DNA of 64,000 bases. Origin: Oscillospiraceae bacterium (lineage in GTDB: Bacteria > Bacillota > Clostridia > Saccharofermentanales > Saccharofermentanaceae). The first letter of the stretch is position 1. Each line of letters opens with the position of its first letter. A program made the translations under genes and the position numbers. This document shows positions 57,036 to 64,000 of the stretch, piece by piece. The DNA lies in contig CACWXL010000011.1 in NCBI GenBank assembly GCA_902764825.1, forward strand, positions 1 to 64,000, written 5' to 3'. The notes under the pieces were generated by a model that worked only from the letters and a program-made list of their open reading frames with translations, was not told the origin of the DNA and searched no databases.

Positions 57036-57982
57036 TTTGTGCTCCCTTCGTAGATCTTCTTGATTACTTCTTCGGTCGAGATCTCTAAGATCTTGACGTC
57101 CTTTATCTTCTTTTCCTTCTGCTTTTCCATGATGACGTCCATGACGTCGGTGGTCTTCTCGTCGATCAGGTATTCTTCCCACGCCCCGTCAGACATCTGA
57201 AGCTTCAATGTCCTGTAGGATCCGAAATAGTTTTTCAGATGCTCTATGTCGTTGTCGTAGATCTTCGTGCCCTTGTCGATGATGACGATCCTCCTGCAGA
57301 GTGCATCGACATCGCCCATGTCATGGGTGGTAAGGATTACTGTCGTATTCTTCTCCTTATTAAGACCTAAGATGAGCTCACGGATCTTTGCCTTCATCGA
57401 AACGTCCAGGCCGATCGTCGGTTCGTCGAGGAATACGATCGGAGGGTTATGCAGGAACGCAGCAAGGATATCGCTTAATGTCCTCTGGCCCAGAGACATC
57501 TGTCTTACCGGCTTATGGAGGATCGGCTCTATATCAACGAGCGAACGGTAGAGGTCGATCATGGCATCGTAATCTTTCTGAGGGACCATGTAGAGGTCTC
57601 GCAAAAGCTTGAAGGATTCGATCAGAGGCAGTGACCACCAGAGCTGGCTTCTCTGTCCGAAGACAACGCCTATCTTCTCGCAGTTTTCCGTCCTGTTCTT
57701 GTAAGGCACCTTGCCGTTGACAAGAATCTCGCCCGATGTCGGCTCCAGGACGCCTGTCATCATCTTGATGGTAGTTGACTTGCCGGCGCCGTTGGGACCC
57801 AGGTATCCGATGATCTCGCCCCTGTTAACGGTCATGGTGACGTCCTTTACCGCTGAGACGGTATTGTAGTCTCTCGAGAACAGGTCGCGGATGGAGCCCT
57901 TGAGGCCTTCGTGACGGTTCAAGACCTTAAAGTCCTTGCAGACGTTCTTCATTACTACTGCTTCATTTCCCGAATAATCCAT
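57032..57982 (-). CDS. ABC-2 type exporter ATPase
   Basis: This 316-residue ATPase has Walker A LGPNGAGKST, a signature varied to MSLGQRTLSDI, Walker B PPIVFLDEPTIGLD and H-loop LTTHDMGDVD. The long N-terminal stretch (KVLNRHEGLKGSIRDLFSRDYNTVSAVKDV) and C-terminal 80 residues are typical of NatA/DUF990-associated ATPases. AGAGGTAA precedes the ATG. It is divergent from an AraC gene, which may regulate it. Confidence 0.93.
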   Translation of the reverse strand: MDYSGNEAVVMKNVCKDFKVLNRHEGLKGSIRDLFSRDYNTVSAVKDVTMTVNRGEIIGYLGPNGAGKSTTIKMMTGVLEPTSGEILVNGKVPYKNRTENCEKIGVVFGQRSQLWWSLPLIESFKLLRDLYMVPQKDYDAMIDLYRSLVDIEPILHKPVRQMSLGQRTLSDILAAFLHNPPIVFLDEPTIGLDVSMKAKIRELILGLNKEKNTTVILTTHDMGDVDALCRRIVIIDKGTKIYDNDIEHLKNYFGSYRTLKLQMSDGAWEEYLIDEKTTDVMDVIMEKQKEKKIKDVKILEISTEEVIKKIYEGSTK

Positions 57983-58036
57983 AGCAATTTACCTCTTTCT
58001 TTTCTGTTCGATTGCAAGTATATTGTAGATAAGTGC

Positions 58037-58109
58037 TCGAAAACAGGTTATAAAAGCCATGTTTTTATAACTATATTCCAAGCGCGTGGAAGATAGTTAT
58101 AGTTTTCGA
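58037..58109. promoter_or_regulatory. Divergent control region with nested dyads
   Basis: GTTATAAAA (58047-58055) and TTTTATAAC (58063-58071) form a perfect dyad over 7 bp. TCGAAAAC (58037-58044) and GTTTTCGA (58102-58109) form an outer pair. These lie between the ABC exporter and AraC genes and are candidate AraC-protein sites. Confidence 0.5.
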
Positions 58110-58129
58110 AGACAGGGAGAAATATTGTT

Positions 58130-59020
58130 ATGAAGATAGAACAGATGGGTCTCATCGTAAAAAGAGACGACGGCTCCGAGATAGTAAATTACGACGATCC
58201 CAACTTCCCGTCCTATATCTACGACGGCTGGATAGCGCCAAAGGTCACCTGGGAAGGCGTTCCGCACTTCCATGAGGACATTGAGATAATGACCGTCAAG
58301 GAGGGCCGTGTCGCCTACTTTGTTAACGGCAAGGAGCTTCTTCTTAGGGCCGGCGATACGATCGTCGTAAATTCCAACCAGATCCACTACAACATGACGG
58401 TGAACGGAGAGGTCGCAAAATATGTCATCTGTGTGATTCATCCGAATATCCTTGCGAATTCGATCGCCGTGGAGATGCAGGCGATAAGGCCGATCACGGA
58501 GAACCAGGATCTTCCTTACTTAAGATTCCGTTATATTAACGAACGCACCGACTCCATAAGGGATCTTGTTTTGGGACTGCCTGATATCAGGCATGATCCA
58601 TTTGCGGTCACGAAGCAGTTCTACCAGATATGGGACATCATAAGAAAGCAGGCTGAGACTTTGGGCGCCACGGAAGACGTCGTGTCTGATCCGAGGATGC
58701 AGTCCTTCAAGTCCATGATGCATTTCATTGCTAATAACTACCAGAAGCAGGTCACGTTAGCAGATATCGCAGCGAGCGGCAGCGTCAGCAAGTCGCTCTG
58801 CAACACTCTTTTCCACCAGTATGTAGGCGAGTCGCCGATCAATTACCTGATGCACTTAAGGTGCCGCAAAGTGGCTGAATTACTGCGTTCCGGCAAGATC
58901 CCCATGACCGAGATCGCAGCTAAGACAGGCTTTGGCGGAGTGAGCTACATGTCAGAGACCTTCCGTAAGTTTTTCGAGAAATCGCCAAGAGAATACAGGA
59001 AAGATTGGGACGGGCGTTAA
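58130..59020 (+). CDS. AraC-family regulator with cupin sensor domain
   Basis: The protein has 296 residues. Residues 20-120 resemble an AraC cupin (WEGVPHFHEDIEIMTVKEGRVAYFVNGKELLLRAGDTIVVNSNQIHY), which binds a small ligand, often a sugar. The C-terminal HTH_18 pair (VTLADIAASGSVSKSLCNTLFHQYVGESPINYL; MTEIAAKTGFGGVSYMSETFRKFF) binds DNA. GGGAG lies about 10 nt before the ATG. It is divergent from the ABC exporter. Confidence 0.93.
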   Translation: MKIEQMGLIVKRDDGSEIVNYDDPNFPSYIYDGWIAPKVTWEGVPHFHEDIEIMTVKEGRVAYFVNGKELLLRAGDTIVVNSNQIHYNMTVNGEVAKYVICVIHPNILANSIAVEMQAIRPITENQDLPYLRFRYINERTDSIRDLVLGLPDIRHDPFAVTKQFYQIWDIIRKQAETLGATEDVVSDPRMQSFKSMMHFIANNYQKQVTLADIAASGSVSKSLCNTLFHQYVGESPINYLMHLRCRKVAELLRSGKIPMTEIAAKTGFGGVSYMSETFRKFFEKSPREYRKDWDGR

Positions 59021-59047
59021 AAAATTCTTTACAGTTTGTATTTTGTC

Positions 59048-59065
59048 TTGTTACTCTAGTAACAA
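59048..59065. promoter_or_regulatory. Dyad before the GGDEF-EAL gene
   Basis: TTGTTAC (59048-59054) and GTAACAA (59059-59065) are perfect arms around TCTA. No T-run follows, so it is more likely an operator than a terminator. Confidence 0.4.
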
Positions 59066-59144
59066 ATTAGTGCAGGTTTTAACTGTTCCGAATTGCTACA
59101 ATGTCAGTATCATGATCAAGAACTATCGGCAAGGGTGATATCTT

Positions 59145-60872
59145 ATGGCAAAACAAGCAGATAATAACAGAGTCGATAAGACCCTGCAAAAACTGTCTCT
59201 GGATAAAGAGGCCCCTAAGGGTGTGTTTATCCTGCTCGTACTGCTTTTCGTATTCTCAATATTCTTAACATCAAGCATATCCAGATCCGATGCCACGGCG
59301 GTAATATTCGGGATTCCCTTTGAGATCAAGTCGTTTACGGGCATCTCTTCGATGCTCGGCAACATTTGCATTATCTGCCTTGCCATGCTGTTCAGAAAGA
59401 CCGGCTACATCACGGCGTTAGTGCTCTTACTGCTGCAGGTCCCCTTGATGTGCGTCAACATCTTCATCCGCAGGAACTACGGAAACATTCCCGGCTTGTT
59501 CAATAACATCCTGATAATCCTTGCCATCACATTCATCTACTTCGGAAACTTAAAGCTCCAGGAATACCGGAACCATATCCGCGAACAAGCCGTAACAGAC
59601 AGGCTGACGGGCCTGCCAAACCGCTTCGCATGCAGCGAGCTTATACAGGATTTCCTAAAGCGCTCGGAAAGATTTGCGCTCGTATCAGTCGACTTAAACG
59701 ACTTCAAGAGCATCAACGATACCATGGGCCATGAGACGGGTGACCAGGTCCTCAAAGCCGTCGCCCGCAGATGGAAGGCTCTTGCAAATTCGCTTAATAC
59801 AGGAACTGTCGACTTCGTGGCAAGATCCACCGGCGACGAATTCCTTTTACTCATCTCCGGTTACTCCGCCACGGAAGACATCGAGAATACCATCGCCTGC
59901 TACAGGACCGCTCTCGAAAAGAAGTTCACCATAGATGACTGCGATTACTATCTTACCGCCTGCTTCGGCTATACCGTATGTCCTGAAGACAGCGACGTCA
60001 TCGATAACCTCTTTACGTTCTCCGATGCCGTTCTGCACGAGACCAAGAAAAAAGGCAGCGGCAGCAGGGTCATGAGATTTACGCCCGACGTATTCAGCAC
60101 TGAGGTCTCAATGGAGATCGAGCGCAAGATCCGTTCAGCTTTGTCCTCGGACAAGATCTTCTGCTACCTCCAGCCGCAGTACGACATGGACCACCAGTTA
60201 AGGGGCTTTGAAGCTCTGGCGCGCATGAAGGATGACAGCGGCAATTATATAAGCCCTGCCGAGTTCATTCCGGTAGCAGAGAAGACCGGTCTTGTCGACC
60301 GCATCGACATGCACGTTTTCGAGCTGGCCGTAAAGTTCATCAGTGATGTCACAAACAGCAAGAATTCCGATATTACAATGAGCGTCAACGTATCCGTAAG
60401 GCACCTCATGAAGAATAACTTCATCGACGATATCATGAAGATTCTGGACAAGTACGGCGTCCCGCCTTTCAGGATCGAGATCGAGATCACGGAATCCATC
60501 ATGATCGATTCCGCGGAAAAGGCCCTGCAGAGGATAGACGAGCTCAAGCAGCTTGGCCTTAAGGTCGCGATAGACGACTTCGGAACCGGTTATTCATCCT
60601 TGAGTTATCTCAACAGTTTCCCTACGGATATGCTTAAGATCGACAAGTCATTCATCGACAACATGAGCCTGAATGAATCGTCCAAGCAGTATGTCGCCAT
60701 GATCATCTCGATCGGCCACACGCTCGATCTTAAGGTCATCTCGGAGGGCGTCGAATCCTATGAACAGGTCAATATCTTAAAGTCCATCGGATGTGACTAC
60801 ATTCAGGGTTACGTCTGGGGCAGACCGATGCCTCTCGAAGATGCAGGCAAACTTGTAATCTCCCGCAAGTGA
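59145..60872 (+). CDS. Membrane GGDEF-EAL protein (c-di-GMP turnover)
   Basis: The protein has 575 residues. Four or five helices (about 25-135) form a membrane sensor, followed by a GGDEF domain with the motif reading TGDEF (229-233), so the first Gly is Thr. The EAL domain has EAL at 356-358, ITESIMID and AIDDFGTGYSSLSYL, which keeps its metal-binding residues. It is most likely an active c-di-GMP phosphodiesterase; cyclase activity is uncertain. It is monocistronic with a terminator after it. Confidence 0.92.
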   Translation: MAKQADNNRVDKTLQKLSLDKEAPKGVFILLVLLFVFSIFLTSSISRSDATAVIFGIPFEIKSFTGISSMLGNICIICLAMLFRKTGYITALVLLLLQVPLMCVNIFIRRNYGNIPGLFNNILIILAITFIYFGNLKLQEYRNHIREQAVTDRLTGLPNRFACSELIQDFLKRSERFALVSVDLNDFKSINDTMGHETGDQVLKAVARRWKALANSLNTGTVDFVARSTGDEFLLLISGYSATEDIENTIACYRTALEKKFTIDDCDYYLTACFGYTVCPEDSDVIDNLFTFSDAVLHETKKKGSGSRVMRFTPDVFSTEVSMEIERKIRSALSSDKIFCYLQPQYDMDHQLRGFEALARMKDDSGNYISPAEFIPVAEKTGLVDRIDMHVFELAVKFISDVTNSKNSDITMSVNVSVRHLMKNNFIDDIMKILDKYGVPPFRIEIEITESIMIDSAEKALQRIDELKQLGLKVAIDDFGTGYSSLSYLNSFPTDMLKIDKSFIDNMSLNESSKQYVAMIISIGHTLDLKVISEGVESYEQVNILKSIGCDYIQGYVWGRPMPLEDAGKLVISRK

Positions 60873-60881
60873 TAAGGATTT

Positions 60882-60936
60882 GTTGCTTCCGGGCGGACAG
60901 AAACAGCAACATTTGAAGCAACTTGTTTATCTTTTT
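60882..60936 (+). terminator. Terminator of the GGDEF-EAL gene
   Basis: GTTGCTTC (60882-60889) and GAAGCAAC (60915-60922) pair over a 25-nt loop, followed by TTGTTTATCTTTTT. Confidence 0.65.
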
Positions 60937-61067
60937 GTTCCACTGGACTTCCTAATTGTGATAGTTGTGTATTTCACGGGAAGCTGCCGGGTGATAAAAT
61001 ATTTTTGATGTCGGTATTCTCTCCGGCATCGTGGAATAAGGTTTGTTTTATAAAAGGAGAAAATTCA

Positions 61068-62204
61068 ATGAAGAAAAATGCAAGGAAAATTACCTCGCTG
61101 CTTTTGGCTGCGTTATGCACAGGAAGCATGCTCTTATGCGCATGCGATAAGGCAACAGAAGAATCTGAAACGACCGTAACAACAACTGCTGCAACGACAA
61201 AAGAGACAACTGAGACCACGGAATCCACAGCCGAGACCACCCGTAACGGCATGATCAACACGCCTTATAAGAAGATCACTTTGGACGGCGTTAAGGAAAA
61301 CCATTTTGTATCTACGGATTACTGCTATATCGAATCAGAGAAGTATGTCCTTCTTATAGATAAGGACATTGACCTTCCCGGTGATTTTGCAGTAGTCATG
61401 GATGCGATAGTCGATGAGCTTGAGAAGCAGCTCGGAGTCTCTTATGCTCCTGTAGAAAGAGATTATCCGCACGTAACCGACAACAGCATATATTACAACG
61501 GATTTAATCCCTGGAAGGATTGGTATGTGGGAGAAAAGATTCCTGTCTTCATAATGTGCGACAGACAGCCCGAAGGCTGGATCTCCTGCGCTTCAGCTGA
61601 TGATCTTACCCTCGTTGAATATGAATTGTTCAGTGAGGATGTCTGGAATTCCATACCGGATTTCAGGGATAATCCCTGGCGCAAAACCGACTATGTCGAT
61701 TATTCTGTTATCGCGCACGAGATGACTCACGTAATTACCGGCAGAAACTGCAATATGTCCAAGATCATGACTGAGGGCCTCGCAGATTACATGGCTGTCT
61801 CGGTTATTAATGCTCTTGCGGACAAATATCCTTCCATTGCCGAAGTAAAGGCTAAGAAGACTTTCTACGATAACACCGTACCTGAAGCAGTTAATGCATC
61901 GAATGCGGAAGCTATCTTTGTCAGCGATTACAAAGACGTCTCCCATGCTGACCGCGGTGCGGAGTATACTTACGGACAGTATCTTTTCGAGTACCTGCAT
62001 GAACAGGCCGGAGATGATTTCTTTAAGAAGATCTGTACGAAGCTTAATACCTCCGCCGGATTCGTATACCGTTATGACGAATACAATGAGGAACAGATGC
62101 AGAAGATCGCCGGCATTATCAAGGATCTCTATGGCGATGATGTCTTTACAAAATTCGGTGACTGGTGCGTGAAAAATAATCATCTTCAGGACACCAACAA
62201 CTGA
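61068..62204 (+). CDS. Second surface lipoprotein with gluzincin-type zinc protease motif
   Basis: The 378-residue lipoprotein has lipobox LLCAC, a Thr/Glu-rich linker (about 28-65) and a C-terminal domain with H217-E-M-T-H221 and E236 in TEGLADY. Shared features with the protein at 4996 are YIESEKYVLLIDKDIDLPG (there YIETKYSVIFLDKDITVPG), GWISCASA and the HExxH region, so they are paralogues; the N-terminal beta domain of the other is absent here. ATG 61068 has AAAGGAGA upstream. It is expected outside the cell on the membrane. The substrate is unknown. Confidence 0.72.
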   Translation: MKKNARKITSLLLAALCTGSMLLCACDKATEESETTVTTTAATTKETTETTESTAETTRNGMINTPYKKITLDGVKENHFVSTDYCYIESEKYVLLIDKDIDLPGDFAVVMDAIVDELEKQLGVSYAPVERDYPHVTDNSIYYNGFNPWKDWYVGEKIPVFIMCDRQPEGWISCASADDLTLVEYELFSEDVWNSIPDFRDNPWRKTDYVDYSVIAHEMTHVITGRNCNMSKIMTEGLADYMAVSVINALADKYPSIAEVKAKKTFYDNTVPEAVNASNAEAIFVSDYKDVSHADRGAEYTYGQYLFEYLHEQAGDDFFKKICTKLNTSAGFVYRYDEYNEEQMQKIAGIIKDLYGDDVFTKFGDWCVKNNHLQDTNN

Positions 62205-62235
62205 TATGCCTTAACGTTTTATCAAACATCGAAAA

Positions 62236-62285
62236 TGCCCCCCAAATGAGCAAGTACAAGCCCGTTTGGGGCATAATGATATAAT
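62236..62285 (+). promoter_or_regulatory. Hairpin and candidate -10 before the GH3 gene
   Basis: TGCCCC(CC)AAA (62236-62246) and TTTGGGGCA (62265-62273) form a hairpin with a 2-nt bulge and no U-run. TATAAT at 62280-62285 is a candidate -10 for the GH3 gene; a good -35 is not visible. Confidence 0.4.
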
Positions 62286-62321
62286 TAGAAAAATCAGTTC
62301 TGAAGACATTTTGGGGGAACT

Positions 62322-64000
62322 ATGAAAGCAAAGAGGATCATAGCCGGACTTCTTATCCTGTCGCTTACTGCTGCGACTGCATGCATTGACGAGAACAGCG
62401 TATTCGCGCCGGTTGCCACGCCTGATAGCAGCGGGCCGGCGGCTAATATCGAAGACTATACGAAGATGACCGCAGAAGAGATCTGCAAGACTCTTACATT
62501 GGAGCAGAAGGCAGCCCAGATGATGCAGCCGACGGTATATAACACTCTTGCCATGGAGATGAAGACAACTGACTACGGATCGGTCCTCTCGAGAGTCGAT
62601 AACTATCCGATGCCTACAGCAGAAGAATGGAAAAATACAGTCACTGAATATCAGACCTTCGCACTGCAAAATGAAGCTCCGATCCCGTTTATCTACGGTA
62701 ATGACAGCGTGCACGGAGTAAACTTCGCATCAGGCTGCGTCATGTTCCCTCACAACATCAATATCGGTGCTGCGCACGATGCGGCGCTTACCGAAGAATA
62801 CGGCAAGCTCACTGGAAGCGATGTTGCCCATACAAGGATGATGCTCAATTTCGCGCCCTGTGTAGCCACAGCGAACGATCCCAGATGGGGAAGAACGTAT
62901 GAATCCTATTCTTCCGACAGCAAGCTGGTAAAAGAACTTGCCGTCGCATATACAAAAGGCCTTATGTCAGAAGGCGTAATTGCCTGCCCGAAGCACTTTT
63001 TCGGAGACGGCATGATCTCATTCGGCACAGGCGAGAGCACGCCTCTGGACAGGGGCGATGCCAGGCTTACCGAAGAACAGATCAAGGACCAGCTCTCGAT
63101 CTACCAGGCTCTGATCGACGAGGGCATTCAGGTGATCATGCTCTCGCATTCTTCGCTTAACGGAACGAAGATGCACGAGAATGCGAAATACATAACTTAT
63201 CTCAAGAACGACATGGGCTTTAAGGGCATTGTTCTTTCAGACTGGGATTCAGTCATGAACTGCTCCGGTTCAAACTATAAGGAGAATGTGATCCTGTGCG
63301 TAAATGCAGGCGTTGACATGCTCATGACAGAGACCGATCACGCAGCTGCTATGGGATACATAATAGAAGGCGTCAAGGAAGGGCGTATCAGCGAAGAACG
63401 TATAGATGATGCGGTTACCAGGATCTTAAGAGTCAAGAAGGAAGCGGGGCTTTTCGAAGACCCGTTGCTTGAGAACGTAAAGCCTTCTTACGAATTCGGC
63501 AGCGCAAGATCCCGCGAGGTCGCAAGAAAGCTCGCAGCAGAATCATTCGTGCCCTTGAAGGCCGGTGGCAACATGTTTATCAAGCCCGGAATGAAGGTAT
63601 TCGTCACAGGCCCTGCGGCAGATGATGTAGGCGCACTCTGCGGCGGCTGGACTAACTGGTGGCAGGGCGAGACTGACGCTAATATGATGAATATGGGCTT
63701 TGCAGATAAGCACTTCAGGATGGAAGGCCCTTCTATTCTGGAAGCTCTCCGTGAAGCTTCGAAAGAAATGGGCTTTGAGATCATCACCGATATAAGTCAG
63801 ATCGGCACATGCGACATGGTACTTCTCTGCGTCGGCGAGAAGCCTTATGCGGAATGGTATGGAGATACGTCTGACCTGTCACTTACAGGCAGCCTCGGCC
63901 TGCCCGGAAACAGTGATGCGATAAAGCTTGCGGCGCAGTCGGGAAAGCCTGTCGTCACGCTTATCGTGGCAGGCAGAAACGTCATCATAGATCAGTATCT
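62322..64000 (+). CDS. Glycoside hydrolase family 3 lipoprotein (beta-glucosidase-like), 3' end outside the window
   Basis: The 559 visible residues start with a signal peptide ending at Cys21 (LTAATAC), so the enzyme is tethered outside the membrane. The GH3 N-terminal barrel shows PFIYGNDSVHGV, NFAPCVATANDPRWGRTYES, the substrate-binding K224-H225-F, and the nucleophile D307 in VLSDWDSV. The C-terminal alpha/beta sandwich begins at about residue 400 (VFVTGPAADDVGALCGGWT). GGGGGAAC precedes the ATG. It should release glucose or xylose from beta-linked oligosaccharides for the ABC systems. Confidence 0.93.
   Translation, partial: MKAKRIIAGLLILSLTAATACIDENSVFAPVATPDSSGPAANIEDYTKMTAEEICKTLTLEQKAAQMMQPTVYNTLAMEMKTTDYGSVLSRVDNYPMPTAEEWKNTVTEYQTFALQNEAPIPFIYGNDSVHGVNFASGCVMFPHNINIGAAHDAALTEEYGKLTGSDVAHTRMMLNFAPCVATANDPRWGRTYESYSSDSKLVKELAVAYTKGLMSEGVIACPKHFFGDGMISFGTGESTPLDRGDARLTEEQIKDQLSIYQALIDEGIQVIMLSHSSLNGTKMHENAKYITYLKNDMGFKGIVLSDWDSVMNCSGSNYKENVILCVNAGVDMLMTETDHAAAMGYIIEGVKEGRISEERIDDAVTRILRVKKEAGLFEDPLLENVKPSYEFGSARSREVARKLAAESFVPLKAGGNMFIKPGMKVFVTGPAADDVGALCGGWTNWWQGETDANMMNMGFADKHFRMEGPSILEALREASKEMGFEIITDISQIGTCDMVLLCVGEKPYAEWYGDTSDLSLTGSLGLPGNSDAIKLAAQSGKPVVTLIVAGRNVIIDQY

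Overview
The window looks like a chromosomal segment of a fermentative, polysaccharide-using anaerobe of the Clostridia (Bacillota). Evidence: AGGAGG-type ribosome sites, a Tn916-type Xis/Int pair, a YesM/YesN-type two-component system, an Rrf2 regulator, many lipoproteins with Thr/Glu-rich linkers, GH43 and GH3 glycosidases, and sugar ABC transport. No rRNA, tRNA or CRISPR array was seen. Species cannot be named from sequence alone.

Layout. (1) 1-4430 is AT-rich and holds one end of an integrative element: a RepA-like AAA ATPase (1529-2608), xis (2732-2959) and a Tn916-family int (3051-4247). Upstream are four 19-bp palindromes spaced about 100 bp apart, and the ATPase gene is bracketed by a 75-nt inverted repeat whose inner hairpins vary in a compensatory way. 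(2) 4432-9376: low-molecular-weight phosphatase, HExxH lipoprotein, DUF1294-phosphoesterase fusion, type-B carboxylesterase, Rrf2 regulator. (3) 9447-16957, minus strand: lipoprotein plus a MoxR / DUF58 / VWA / VWA / TPR / membrane-lipase operon. (4) 17208-17381: remnant of a SpoIIE-like phosphatase. (5) 17536-28454, minus strand: a monosaccharide ABC transporter (two permeases, double ATPase, binding lipoprotein) beside a sensing unit (membrane-anchored binding protein, YesM-like kinase, YesN-like regulator, second binding lipoprotein). Four TTTAGCAC boxes in front of the transporter are the likely regulator targets. (6) 28542-39394: DUF2130 protein, a candidate small RNA with its own promoter and terminator, a VWA protein, two tandem large binding-protein-like lipoproteins, a macro-domain protein, a family 2 glycosyltransferase and a small membrane protein. 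(7) 39408-45203, minus strand: four unrecognised genes (zinc-ribbon membrane protein, Ig-like secreted protein, 960-residue protein, small membrane protein) preceded by palindromes; this is the least explained system here. (8) 45626-48257: FeoA-FeoB fusion plus its Cys-rich partner, under a promoter with DtxR-like operators. (9) 48307-54343: GH43 with small neighbours, then a TetR / hydrolase / esterase / lipoprotein operon. (10) 54410-55388: repeat-rich gap and a 5'-truncated DinB-like gene. (11) 55421-64000: ABC-2 exporter, divergent AraC regulator, GGDEF-EAL protein, second HExxH lipoprotein and the start of a GH3 beta-glucosidase.

Taken together, the window combines oligosaccharide breakdown (GH3, GH43, esterases), sensing and import of the released sugars, ferrous iron uptake, and a set of cell-surface proteins.
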